From Bacteroidales bacterium (lineage in GTDB: Bacteria > Bacteroidota > Bacteroidia > Bacteroidales > P3): 34,864 nucleotides of DNA. Shown here in pieces: positions 8,530 through 17,097 of this stretch. Numbering within the stretch: the first letter of the stretch is position 1; each line of letters opens with the position of its first letter. A program made the position numbers and the translations under genes. The notes below the pieces were generated by a model. The model did no database searches. It worked only from the letters and a program-made list of their open reading frames with translations, and was not told where the DNA came from. Where the stretch lies: positions 1 to 34,864 of the forward strand of contig JAFTBM010000055.1 of assembly GCA_017455205.1 (NCBI GenBank). The letters run 5' to 3'.

Positions 8530-8551
8530 CCAGTTCAAATTTTGCTATGGG

Positions 8552-10027
8552 ATGGTATATAGGAAAATAGGTACTGCACTGGTTACCACGATGCTAATAG
8601 GCATCGGGGCGGCTGCGGCGCAGGAGGAGATAGGCTTGGCCGAATGCCGTAGGCGTGCGCTGGACGCCAATCTGGGATTGAAGCGGGCTGAGGCAAAGCA
8701 GGAGCAGACGGCGGCACTGCAGAAGGTGGCACTCTGGCAGATGCTGCCCAAAGTGAGCGTCAACGGGGGGTATCTCTGGATGGATAAGAGTGTGAACCTG
8801 ATCAACGACGAGCAGCGCAATCGGCTGACCCACATAGGCGACAATGCCACCGACGACATCAGTGCGGCGCTGCACGGCAAGCTTGATGGCATCCCGCTGT
8901 TCGGCACACAGATTGCCAACAGCATCGATAACGTCCTGGGTGGGAGTTCGTTGCCAGGCTACTTTAACAATGTGGGCACTGCGATTGCCGAAGGGTTGGA
9001 GACCGACACTCGCAACATGTGGGGCGGAGCGGCGATGCTGACGCAGCCCATCTACCTCGGTGGAAAACTCTTGGCAGCTTACCGCACGTCGCGACTGCTC
9101 CACCAGTTGAGTGGCATCCAGCTGGATAAGGAACGCGAGGCGACGCTCATAGCGGTGGATGAGGCCTATTGGCAGGTGGTGAGCGTGAAGCACAAGAAAG
9201 AGCTTGCCGAGCGGTATGCTGCGCTGCTGGACACGCTGGAGCACAACGTGCAGCTGGCTGTGGCCGCCGACATGGCCACGGTGGGCGATTTGGCCAAGGT
9301 GCGCGTCAAGCGTAGCGAGGCGCAGATGAGCCTGACCAAGGCTACCAACGGTCTGATACTGGCCAAGATGCTGCTTGCGCAGCGGTGCGGTATGGAGTTG
9401 GATGCCGAGTTTGAGGTGGCCGATGTGGAGCTGGCGGGGATAATGGAGACCGATAGCACAGCCGACGTCGACATGGAAGAGGTGCTGGAACAGCGGGCGG
9501 AGATGAAGATGCTCCGCGTGAGCGACAGCGTGGCACAGCAGGGCGTCAGGATGGCGGCCAGCTCGCTGAAGCCCAATATTGTGGCCACTGGCGGATATTT
9601 GGTGAGCAATCCCAACGTGTTCGACGGGTTCAGCACGGCATGGGGTGGCACGTGGATGGCAGGCGTGGTGGTGAATGTGCCGATAGTGCATGTGGGGGGA
9701 GTGTATGCCGTCAAGGCTGCAAAGGCCAAACGGCGCGAGGTGCAGTACCAGATGGCCGAAGCCGAGGAGATGATTACGCTGCAGGTGAAGAAGTTGCAGA
9801 GCGAGTTGGAATTGGCCTATCGCAAGCTGGATCAAAGTCGCAGCGGCCTTGAATCGGCCGAGGAGAACCTGCGTTTGGCCACGGAGAGCTATGCCGAGGG
9901 AATGTGCAGCAGCAGCGACCTGATGGCAGCACAGACGGCTTGGCTGCAGGCGGAGAGCGAGGTGGTGGACGCACGGATTGAGATAGCGATGAGCCGAGTG
10001 TACCTGAAACAGGCATTGGGTATGTAG
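8552..10027 (+). CDS. TolC-family outer membrane efflux protein
   Basis: A 491-residue outer membrane factor of the TolC type, the channel of a tripartite export system. With the ATG at 8552 the product begins with a clear signal peptide (KIGTALVTTMLIGIGAAAAQ, cleaved near residue 23). The two internally similar halves of the family can be seen. Each has long helical, Ala/Gln/Glu-rich stretches (CRRRALDANLGLKRAEAKQE; LQSELELAYRKLDQSRSGLE) and the typical LTQPIYLGGKLLAAYR and NVPIVHVGG turns. The C-terminal SYAEGMCSSSDLMAAQTAWL is also typical. The frame is open to a GTG at 8456, but that would put unlike sequence ahead of the signal peptide and remove the promoter. First gene of an export operon. 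Confidence 0.92.
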   Translation: MVYRKIGTALVTTMLIGIGAAAAQEEIGLAECRRRALDANLGLKRAEAKQEQTAALQKVALWQMLPKVSVNGGYLWMDKSVNLINDEQRNRLTHIGDNATDDISAALHGKLDGIPLFGTQIANSIDNVLGGSSLPGYFNNVGTAIAEGLETDTRNMWGGAAMLTQPIYLGGKLLAAYRTSRLLHQLSGIQLDKEREATLIAVDEAYWQVVSVKHKKELAERYAALLDTLEHNVQLAVAADMATVGDLAKVRVKRSEAQMSLTKATNGLILAKMLLAQRCGMELDAEFEVADVELAGIMETDSTADVDMEEVLEQRAEMKMLRVSDSVAQQGVRMAASSLKPNIVATGGYLVSNPNVFDGFSTAWGGTWMAGVVVNVPIVHVGGVYAVKAAKAKRREVQYQMAEAEEMITLQVKKLQSELELAYRKLDQSRSGLESAEENLRLATESYAEGMCSSSDLMAAQTAWLQAESEVVDARIEIAMSRVYLKQALGM

Positions 10028-10069
10028 GAAAATGATAATAAAGCAACCGAAAGAAAACAGGAAGAAGAT

Positions 10070-11056
10070 ATGAAAGAGAGCAATAAGAGTCTGTGGGCTG
10101 GATTGGCGGTGGTGATAGCCACGGTGTTGATAGTGGTGCTGGTGGGCATACTGGCCATTGCGCCGCAGCGCGAGATGATTACAGGCGAGGCGGATGCTGC
10201 CGAGTACAGGGTGAGCAACATGGTGCCTGGGCATGTGGACAGCCTCTACGTGCGCGAGGGCGACCGAGTGAGGCGGGGCGACACGCTGGCACATATCGCG
10301 AGCCGCCAGGTGGCTGCCAAAATGCAGCAGGCGCAGGCTGCCCACGATGCGGCGAGTGCACAGAACAGGAAAGCACTGGCTGGGGCTCGCAGTCAGCAGC
10401 TGGAGATGGCCTATCAGGTGTGGCAGAAAGCTCGGGCGGCCGAAGAGGTGTATCGCAAAAGCTACGAGCGGGTGAAAAGCCTGCGCGAGAAAGGGGTGGT
10501 CAGCACCCAGCAGCTGGACGAGGTAGAGGCTAAATACAAGGTGGCACAGGCCGATTGTGCCGCAGCCGAGCAGCAATACCGCATGGCCGAAGAGGGTGCC
10601 CAGCAGGAGGACAAGGATGCCGCGGCGGCACTGGTCAGCCGGGCTGGTGGAGCGGTGGCCGAGGTGCAGAGCTACCTTGACGAGAGCTACCTGATTGCCC
10701 CCTGCGATGGCGAGGTGGTGGAACTCTTTGCCAAAGTGGGTGACCTGATAGGTACGGGCAGCCCAGTGGTGTCGGTGCTGGATATGGACGACAGCTGGCT
10801 CTTCTTCGCTGTGCGCGAAGACCGGCTGGGCGACATCCACCCTGGCGGCACGGTGCGGGTGCGCATCCCCGCCTTGGGCGAGGACACCTACGCCTGCAAC
10901 GTCCGCAAAGTGCAGGCCATGGCCAGCTATGCCACTTGGAGGGCCACGAAGATAACGGGTCAGTACGATGTCAAAAGCTTCGACATCAAGGTGGTGCCGC
11001 AGGAGCGCATCGAAGGCTTGCGGCCTGGTATGACAGCAATAATCGTTGAGGATTGA
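10070..11056 (+). CDS. HlyD/EmrA-like periplasmic adaptor (membrane fusion protein)
   Basis: A 328-residue membrane fusion protein that would bridge the inner-membrane permeases and the TolC-like channel. It has an N-terminal membrane anchor (about residues 8-32, LWAGLAVVIATVLIVVLVGI), then a split biotinyl-lipoyl-like domain (GHVDSLYVREGDRVRRGDTL, and later YLIAPCDGEVVELFAKVGDL). Between the lipoyl halves is an alpha-helical hairpin rich in Ala, Gln and Glu (about residues 85-200). The C-terminal beta-barrel part includes GTVRVRIPALGEDTY and ends IEGLRPGMTAIIVED. The start is 42 nt after the TolC-like stop, and the stop shares bases with the next gene's start. Confidence 0.93.
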   Translation: MKESNKSLWAGLAVVIATVLIVVLVGILAIAPQREMITGEADAAEYRVSNMVPGHVDSLYVREGDRVRRGDTLAHIASRQVAAKMQQAQAAHDAASAQNRKALAGARSQQLEMAYQVWQKARAAEEVYRKSYERVKSLREKGVVSTQQLDEVEAKYKVAQADCAAAEQQYRMAEEGAQQEDKDAAAALVSRAGGAVAEVQSYLDESYLIAPCDGEVVELFAKVGDLIGTGSPVVSVLDMDDSWLFFAVREDRLGDIHPGGTVRVRIPALGEDTYACNVRKVQAMASYATWRATKITGQYDVKSFDIKVVPQERIEGLRPGMTAIIVED

Positions 11057-12201
11057 GGCGAGTCATCAATAGAGAGTTGCGGCGCATAGCGATGCATCCG
11101 CGCTACCTCATCCTGCTGACGCTCGGGGTGGTGCTGGCATTCGTCTTCTTCGCCACGGCCACGCGCAACGGGCAGCCGACCGAATTGCCCGTGGGAGTGG
11201 TGGACTTGGACCACAGCTACCTTTCGCGCCGCCTATGCCACGAGCTGCAAGCCACGCAGGGCGTGCATATTGAGGCCGTCTACGACAACCACACCGAGGC
11301 ACGACTGGCTATGCAGCAGGGCAAGATATTCGCCTTCTACGAGATACCGCAGGGAACCTACAACAAGCTCTTGCAATTCCAAGCACCACGCTTCGGGCTC
11401 TACACCAACCAAGCCTACCTGCTGGCAGGGTCGCTCAGCTACCGCGAGTTGGCCACCATGGGGCAGCTGGCGGCGGGAGCGGTGCAGCGCGAAGTGCTTC
11501 GCAAGAAAGGTTTTACCGACGACGAGATCATGGGCAAGATACAGCCCATTGCCCTCGAGACCCACCCCATAGGCAACAGCAAGGCCAGCTATCAAGTCTA
11601 CCTCATGACCACCCTCATTCCTGGCATCATCGCCCTCATGGCCCTGCTCCACACCGCCTACGTGATAGGTCGCGAGCGGCAGGAGCGCACCGTGGGCAGC
11701 TGGCTGCGCAAAGCCCGCTACGACACCCTGCGTGCCATGCTGGGTAAGATGCTCCCGTACACCTGCTACTACACCCTGCTGCTTGCCATCGCACAATTTA
11801 TCATGTATGGGCCGATGCACTTCCCGCTGGCGGGCAGCTGGGTGCTCCTGATGCTGATGTCGCTGCTGCTGATAGTAGCCGCTCAATGTGCGGGATGCTT
11901 CATCATGGGGTGCGTGCCCGACCCGTCGGTGGCGATGAGCCTCACCTCGGCCTATGCCACCTTGAGCTTCAGCCTGTGTGGCTTCTCATTCCCAGTAGAC
12001 GCCATGCCGAAGGTGATGCAGGCGTTCAGCCTGCTGTTCCCCTTGCGGCACTACTGGCTGTCGCTGCGCGAGATAGCCTACTTCGGCAACGGATTGTCGC
12101 ACTGCTGGGTGGAAATCGCTGCACTTTTGGCGTTCACAATTCTGCTCATCGTGGGTGCGGGTATGCTGCGGCGGCAATGGAGAAAGGGGGTGGCATGCTG
12201 A
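11053..12201 (+). CDS. ABC-2 type permease (YhhJ/YbhR-like), first of a pair
   Basis: A 382-residue ABC-2 membrane protein. It has one N-terminal membrane segment (about 18-37, RYLILLTLGVVLAFVFFATA), a large extracytoplasmic domain (about 40-175, including VGVVDLDHSYLSRRL and FAFYEIPQGT), and about five C-terminal membrane helices from LIPGIIALMALL onward. This is the ABC2_membrane_3 layout of YhhJ/YbhS/YbhR drug exporters. The start is a TTG overlapping the HlyD-like stop as TTGA, a translational coupling; an ATG at 11092 is the alternative but would trim the conserved RELRRIAMHPRYL start. No ATP-binding subunit is encoded nearby. Confidence 0.88.
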   Translation: MRRVINRELRRIAMHPRYLILLTLGVVLAFVFFATATRNGQPTELPVGVVDLDHSYLSRRLCHELQATQGVHIEAVYDNHTEARLAMQQGKIFAFYEIPQGTYNKLLQFQAPRFGLYTNQAYLLAGSLSYRELATMGQLAAGAVQREVLRKKGFTDDEIMGKIQPIALETHPIGNSKASYQVYLMTTLIPGIIALMALLHTAYVIGRERQERTVGSWLRKARYDTLRAMLGKMLPYTCYYTLLLAIAQFIMYGPMHFPLAGSWVLLMLMSLLLIVAAQCAGCFIMGCVPDPSVAMSLTSAYATLSFSLCGFSFPVDAMPKVMQAFSLLFPLRHYWLSLREIAYFGNGLSHCWVEIAALLAFTILLIVGAGMLRRQWRKGVAC

Positions 12202-13379
12202 AGCAATTGACAGCAAGCTTGCGCGACATGTGGGATGTGCTCTCGGCCGAGGTGCGCCGCGTGTTCAGCGATAAAACGGTGCTGGTGGTTTTCTTCCTGG
12301 CCACGGTGGTCTACCCCCCGCTCTACTACCTCATATATAGTAGCGAGGTGCTGACCTCAATGCCTGTGGCGGTGGTCAACCTCTCGCAAGGCGAAGCCTC
12401 CAAACGCTTCATCCACAAGATAGATGCTACGTCCGAGGTGGACGTGGCCTACCGATGCCTCTCGTTCACCGATGCCCAGCGACTGCTGCTCGACCATCAA
12501 GTAGAGGCCATCTTCCTCTTCCCCAGCGACTACGACCGCCTGCTGGCTCAAGGGAAGACAGCCCATATATGCTGCTACAGCGACATCAGCTCATTCCTCT
12601 ACTACAAGAATGCCCTCATCGGTGGGAGCAACGTGCTGCTCGATGAGATGCACACCATTGAGCTTCAGCACCAGAGCGCCGAAGGGATGGACGGTGCACA
12701 GGCCGAGGTGCAAATCAAACCCATAGCCTACGACGACGTGAAGCTCTACAACCCCACTGGCGGTTATGCCAGCTACTTCATCCCAGCCCTGCTGCTACTG
12801 GTGGTGCATCAGACGCTATTCTTCGGCATCTGCGTGCTCTGCGGCGATGCCAACGAGAACCGGCGTGCCCTGAAGCTTATCCCACCGCACCTGCGCAAAC
12901 GCTCGCTGCATCGCGTAACCTTCGGTCGGCTGCTCTGCTTCATGTTCATCTACTTCCCCATCACCCTCTTCGACCTGTGGCTCTTCCCCCACTGGCTGGG
13001 ATTGCCGCAGCTGGGTAGTGTGGCCGATGTGTTCCTCTTCCTACTTCCACTGGTAGCATCCATTGCCTGCTTTGCTATGACCTTCGGCAACCTCTTTGTG
13101 CGGCAGCGGATGAGTGCCTTCCTCTGTTGCCTTTTCTTCAGCGTGATACTCTTCTTCCTCAGCGGGGCGGTGTGGCCACAGTCGAGTATGCCACGCTTCT
13201 GGTTGGCTGTCAGCTATCTTTTCCCCTCCACACCAGGCATACAGGGCTACCTGCGGATTTCCTCGATGGGGGCAGCGCTATCAGAAGTGCGTGGCGAGTA
13301 CCTCGCCCTGTGGATACAAGCAGGATTCTACTTTATCACTGCCACCCTCTCCAATCGATTCCTCAAGCGGTTTAATTAG
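12195..13379 (+). CDS. ABC-2 type permease, second of the pair
   Basis: A 394-residue ABC-2 permease of the same design: an N-terminal segment (about 28-46, TVLVVFFLATVVYPPLYYLI), a large soluble domain beginning SMPVAVVNLSQGEASKRF, and a C-terminal membrane bundle starting near FIPALLLLVVHQTLFFGI and ending in LWIQAGFYFITATLSNRFLK. The ATG at 12195 overlaps the previous stop by 7 nt, so the pair is translationally coupled and probably forms a heterodimer. The start was chosen by this overlap and the matching N-terminal motif (EVRRVFSDKTV), although the frame is open well upstream. Confidence 0.88.
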   Translation: MLKQLTASLRDMWDVLSAEVRRVFSDKTVLVVFFLATVVYPPLYYLIYSSEVLTSMPVAVVNLSQGEASKRFIHKIDATSEVDVAYRCLSFTDAQRLLLDHQVEAIFLFPSDYDRLLAQGKTAHICCYSDISSFLYYKNALIGGSNVLLDEMHTIELQHQSAEGMDGAQAEVQIKPIAYDDVKLYNPTGGYASYFIPALLLLVVHQTLFFGICVLCGDANENRRALKLIPPHLRKRSLHRVTFGRLLCFMFIYFPITLFDLWLFPHWLGLPQLGSVADVFLFLLPLVASIACFAMTFGNLFVRQRMSAFLCCLFFSVILFFLSGAVWPQSSMPRFWLAVSYLFPSTPGIQGYLRISSMGAALSEVRGEYLALWIQAGFYFITATLSNRFLKRFN

Positions 13380-13400
13380 CAAATAAACAACCCCAATGCA

Positions 13401-14051
13401 ATGATAAACATAGTCATCTTCGGAGCTCCAGGCGTGGGCAAAGGCACGCAGGCACAGCTGCTGGCGGAAAAGTACGACTTCCTCCACATATCCACTGGCG
13501 AGTTGCTCCGCCAGGAAGTGGCGCTCGGCAGCCCGCTGGGTATGAGGGCAAAGGCCATTATGGAGCGGGGAGACCTGGTGGGCGACGACATCGTGGTGCC
13601 CCTGCTCAGCCGCTCACTCGAGACACGCAGCACCCTGCCCGACCCCGATGCCGCCACCGACCCGTGGGATCGCGAGCGCAACGGTGAACCCCACCGCCCC
13701 GAAGGATGCATCATCGACGGTTTCCCCCGCACCGTCAGCCAAGCGCAGACGCTGGAATTTCTCTTCAGTCGGCTGCACCGAAGGATTGACCTTGTGGTGG
13801 CCATCGATGTGCAGCGCGACGAGCTGGTACGCCGTATCCACGAGCGGGCAGCCATCAGCGGTAGAGCCGACGACACCGAGGAGGTTATCCGCCACCGCCT
13901 GCAGCAGTACGATGAAAAGACGCAGCCCGTGCTGGACTACTACCGCGTGTCGGGGCTGCTGGTCTCGGTCGATGCCTCGGGCGAGATACCCGACACCAAT
14001 CAGCGGCTCTGCCGCGTCATCGACGCTTGCCTCAACCACAAGCAGCAATAA
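13401..14051 (+). CDS. adk: Adenylate kinase with an extra segment
   Basis: A 216-residue nucleoside monophosphate kinase that equilibrates ATP, ADP and AMP. It has the P-loop GAPGVGKGT at residues 8-16, the AMP-binding HISTGELLR at 29-37, IIDGFPRTVSQAQ at 104-116, and the short lid-side ERAAISGRADDTEEVIRHR. It lacks zinc-binding cysteines in the lid. Typical Bacteroidetes adenylate kinases are about 190 residues. The surplus is a polar insertion at about 74-102 (Pro-, Asp- and Arg-rich, between the GDLVGDDIV helix and the DGFPR strand). It follows the export permease by 21 nt and precedes the lipoprotein gene by 21 nt, an unusual setting. Confidence 0.9.
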   Translation: MINIVIFGAPGVGKGTQAQLLAEKYDFLHISTGELLRQEVALGSPLGMRAKAIMERGDLVGDDIVVPLLSRSLETRSTLPDPDAATDPWDRERNGEPHRPEGCIIDGFPRTVSQAQTLEFLFSRLHRRIDLVVAIDVQRDELVRRIHERAAISGRADDTEEVIRHRLQQYDEKTQPVLDYYRVSGLLVSVDASGEIPDTNQRLCRVIDACLNHKQQ

Positions 14052-14072
14052 CCCTACTGCATTGCCTACGCC

Positions 14073-15671
14073 ATGAGATTCCGCCCCTTGCTGCCACTTA
14101 CCCTGTTATTCATAATTGCCTCCTGCTCGCAGCAGCGGCATCCCGACAAGCAAATCTTCCACTACAACGAATCGGCAGGCATTGCTACCCTCGACCCTGC
14201 CTTTGCCAAAGACCAAAGCATCATTTGGCCGTGCCGCCAACTCTACAATGGCCTCGTGCAACTGGGAGTTCCCACCGATGCTGGTGCCGACACTGTATTG
14301 TGCCCCATCCCCTCCATTGCCCGCCGCTGGGAGATTTCCCCCGATGGCCTCACCTACACCTTTACCCTCCGCACAGACGTAAGCTTCCACCCCCCTGTGT
14401 CGCGCACCGTTACGGCCGCCGACTTCCTCTATAGTTTTCGCCGCCTGACCGACCCCACTGTGGCCTCGCCTGGTGCTTGGATCATGGCCAACGTCAGCAG
14501 TATGGAAGCACCAGACGACACCACCTTTGTCATCCACCTCAACACTCCCTTTGCCCCCTTCCTCTCGCAGTTGGCTATGGTCTACTGCTCGGTAGTGCCA
14601 CACGAGGCAGTCGAAAAGTATGGCAAAGAATACCGTTCCCACCCATGTGGCACGGGTCCTTTCCAGTTCCAGTACTGGAAAGAGGGTGTCAAACTGGTGC
14701 TACGCCGCAATCCTGACTACTTTGAACGCGATGAGCAGGGACATCCCCTACCCTACCTCGATGCCGTGGCCATCAGCTTTATCGTCGACAGACAGACCGT
14801 CTTCCTCGAATTTATCAAAGGTAACCTCGACTTCATGAACTCACTCGATGCCAGCTATAAGGACGAGTTGCTCACCCGCGATGGGAAGCTAAACCCCAAG
14901 TATGCCGAGCGCCTCGACCTCCACACCTCGCCCTACCTCAACACCGAGTACCTCGGCTTCCTCATCGAAGATGCCACCGCCCCACTGGCCGACCGCCGTG
15001 TGCGACAAGCCATCAACTATGGCATCGACCGCCGCAAGATGATGCGCTACCTGCGCAACAATATCGGCACACCAGGCGAATACGGCTTTATCCCCCCCGG
15101 ACTTCCTGGAGCACTCACCGAGAGCCTCTATCCCTACCGTCCTGACCGCTCGCGCCAGCTACTGGCCGAGGCTGGCTACCCTAACGGAACAGGCATGCCA
15201 CGGCTAAAACTCTGCACCACGGCAGGCTACCTTGACCTATGCAAATATATCCAACAGCAGCTTGGTACGCTTGGTCTTGATGTGCAGGTAGACGTCTCGC
15301 CGCCAGCCGCCTTGCGCGAGCAGATTGCCCAAGGGCGTGCCCAGTGGTTTCGAGGGTCGTGGGTGGCCGACTATCCCGATGCCGAAAACTACCTCTCCCT
15401 CTTCTACACCCCCAACCGCACCCCGGCAGGCCCTAACTACACCCGCTTCTCCTCCCCCACCATCGACCGTCTCTACCTCCGCGCACGCACCACCACCGAT
15501 GCCGACTCCTGCCGTGCTATCTACAGCCGCATAGACAGCCTCATTATGCAGCAAGCACCCGTTGTGGTACTCTACTACGACCAAATCCTGCACTTCACCC
15601 ACAAGAACGTCCGTGGCCTCCGTTCCGATGCCATGAACACCCTCGACCTCCGCCGCGTAACCGTCAGGTAA
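14073..15671 (+). CDS. ABC transporter substrate-binding lipoprotein, peptide/nickel class (SBP_bac_5)
   Basis: A 532-residue extracytoplasmic solute-binding protein of the OppA/DppA family. A lipoprotein signal is clear: MRFRPLLPLTLLFIIASC, with the lipid-carrying Cys at residue 18. Family motifs include STLDPAFAKD-like IATLDPAFAKDQS, the ARRWEISPDGLTYTFTLR block near 75-95, ADFLYSFRRLTDP, CGTGPFQFQYWKEG, RQAINYGIDRRKMM and ADYPDAENYLSLFY. It probably binds peptides on the periplasmic side. No permease or ATPase genes of an Opp system are adjacent, so it is an orphan here. Its 3' end overlaps the convergent MATE gene by 8 bases. Confidence 0.9.
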   Translation: MRFRPLLPLTLLFIIASCSQQRHPDKQIFHYNESAGIATLDPAFAKDQSIIWPCRQLYNGLVQLGVPTDAGADTVLCPIPSIARRWEISPDGLTYTFTLRTDVSFHPPVSRTVTAADFLYSFRRLTDPTVASPGAWIMANVSSMEAPDDTTFVIHLNTPFAPFLSQLAMVYCSVVPHEAVEKYGKEYRSHPCGTGPFQFQYWKEGVKLVLRRNPDYFERDEQGHPLPYLDAVAISFIVDRQTVFLEFIKGNLDFMNSLDASYKDELLTRDGKLNPKYAERLDLHTSPYLNTEYLGFLIEDATAPLADRRVRQAINYGIDRRKMMRYLRNNIGTPGEYGFIPPGLPGALTESLYPYRPDRSRQLLAEAGYPNGTGMPRLKLCTTAGYLDLCKYIQQQLGTLGLDVQVDVSPPAALREQIAQGRAQWFRGSWVADYPDAENYLSLFYTPNRTPAGPNYTRFSSPTIDRLYLRARTTTDADSCRAIYSRIDSLIMQQAPVVVLYYDQILHFTHKNVRGLRSDAMNTLDLRRVTVR

Positions 15672-17031
15672 CCTCGGCCATCCGTTTCAGTTTTCGATTA
15701 ATCCACACGGCATAGGGTACAGCCAAGAGGAACGTCAGCCCATCGGCCACAGCCTGTGCAATCTGCACACCAAGCAACCCCAGCCACATAGGCAACAACA
15801 CGATAGCTGGCAGAAAGAAGATGCCGTTACGCCCGATGCTCAACAGCGTAGCTGGAAAGGTCATGCGGATGTTTTGGAACAGCATATTGGTGCAAGTGGA
15901 GAGCGAAATCAGCGGGAAGGCCACACACTGCCAGCGTAGCGTAGCTGCTCCGATACGTATCAGTTCGGGATCCTCGGCACGGAAAAGAGCCACCACTTGA
16001 GGTGCAAAGATAAATCCCGCAGCAGAGATGAGCGTCAAAAACACTGCACTCACCCGCAGGGCAAAAAGCCATGATTGGCGTACCCTTTCGTAGAGCCGCG
16101 CCCCATAGTTGAAGCCACACACAGGCTGAAACCCTTGGCAGAAACCAAGCACCACACTGAAAGCGAACATCATAATGCGGGTAACCACTGCAAAGGCCGC
16201 CACTGCCGAGGCTTCGCTACCTGGAGCAGCATAGTGGGCAGCACTATAGTTGAGTGCCAACGCGGCCACCGTGTTGAACATTTGACGAAACAGCGAGGGC
16301 AATCCCCCGCGAAAGATCTCGTCGTAAACCCTCCATGAGGGCTTGAACTGCCGCAGCGAGATGTGTACGCAGCCGGGTCGAAATGTGCCATAGAGCAGCA
16401 GCCCCCACGCGCAGACTTGGCTAATAGCCGTTGCAAGCGATGCTCCGCTCACCCCCATACCAAGGCTAAATATCAGCAAGGGGTCGAGCGCAATGTTGAG
16501 CACCGCTCCACTGACGATACCAACCATCCCCAGTCGAGCGTTGCCCTGCAGCCGAAGCTGATTGTTAAGTGTCAATGCCGACATCATGAAAGGCGTAGCC
16601 AGCACGATATAGCACAAGTAGTCGTTGGCATAATCCACCACCTCGGGCGGTGCCCCGAGCAGGAGGCTGAGTGCAGAAAGATTGGGTAGGCACACCGCCG
16701 CAGCCACTGAACCCAGCAGGAAGGGGGTAACCACCCCAACGCTGGCCACCACGGCTGCCGACCCCGTGTCGCGTGCCCCAAGTGCCCGTGATATATAGTT
16801 GCCGCTCCCGTGGCCGAAAAAGAAGCCCAGTGCCTGTACAAAGGTCATATACGGAAACGCAATGCCGATGCCCGCCGTACCTCCTGTGGAAATCCTACCC
16901 ACAAAAGCAGCATCCACCACATTATAGAGTGCAGTGGTTACCATGGCAATAATTGTTGGAACAGCCAACCGCCACACCAGCCGCTGCACTGGCATAGTGG
17001 TCATCTCCTCATATTTGTCGTCGAGCGTCAA
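15664..17031 (-). CDS. MATE family efflux transporter (MepA-like)
   Basis: A 455-residue multidrug exporter with about twelve predicted membrane helices in two similar halves. The first half opens LVWRLAVPTIIAMVTTALYN with VVDAAFVGRISTGGTAGIGI, the hallmark of MATE proteins driven by Na+ or H+. Later QPVCGFNYGARLYERVRQSW marks the start of the last third. The start is a TTG at 17031; an ATG at 17004 (MTTMPVQRL) would give 446 residues and is equally plausible. Convergent with the substrate-binding gene, overlapping it by 8 bases. A 9-bp tandem repeat lies just upstream. Confidence 0.9.
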   Translation of the reverse strand: MTLDDKYEEMTTMPVQRLVWRLAVPTIIAMVTTALYNVVDAAFVGRISTGGTAGIGIAFPYMTFVQALGFFFGHGSGNYISRALGARDTGSAAVVASVGVVTPFLLGSVAAAVCLPNLSALSLLLGAPPEVVDYANDYLCYIVLATPFMMSALTLNNQLRLQGNARLGMVGIVSGAVLNIALDPLLIFSLGMGVSGASLATAISQVCAWGLLLYGTFRPGCVHISLRQFKPSWRVYDEIFRGGLPSLFRQMFNTVAALALNYSAAHYAAPGSEASAVAAFAVVTRIMMFAFSVVLGFCQGFQPVCGFNYGARLYERVRQSWLFALRVSAVFLTLISAAGFIFAPQVVALFRAEDPELIRIGAATLRWQCVAFPLISLSTCTNMLFQNIRMTFPATLLSIGRNGIFFLPAIVLLPMWLGLLGVQIAQAVADGLTFLLAVPYAVWINRKLKRMAEVT

Positions 17032-17061
17032 ACTGCAGGATGTTTCCCTAATGGTACTATT

Positions 17062-17097
17062 TTTACTAATTTAACTAGTTTAACTAGTCTAACTAGT
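17062..17097. repeat. 9-bp tandem repeat, about four units
   Basis: TTAACTAGT occurs at 17071-17079 and 17080-17088, followed by CTAACTAGT at 17089-17097 and preceded by a worn unit TTTACTAAT at 17062-17070. It covers the gap between the protease and exporter genes and includes the TAG stop of the protease gene (17093-17095, minus strand). Confidence 0.85.

Larger units (their letters stand above)
7634..8551. other. Non-coding divergent region between pfp and the efflux operon
   Basis: About 918 bases with no credible gene. The plus strand is C- and A-rich with few G from about 7680 to 8080, then G-rich with few C from about 8090 to 8460, so the skew reverses between the divergent genes. The middle (7810-8010) is AT-rich. 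It holds a 13-bp direct repeat (8031-8065) and the promoter of the downstream operon at its right end. A possible minus-strand -7 box (CAAAATTA at 7977-7984) could serve pfp but lacks a -33 partner. Confidence 0.6.

Noticed and set aside
7640-8550. Possible replication origin at the skew switch with divergent genes and an AT-rich centre
   Set aside because: No cluster of DnaA boxes is present (the only exact TTATCCACA I noticed nearby is at 6993 inside pfp), and the frd spacer shows the same skew pattern, so a general leader effect explains it better.
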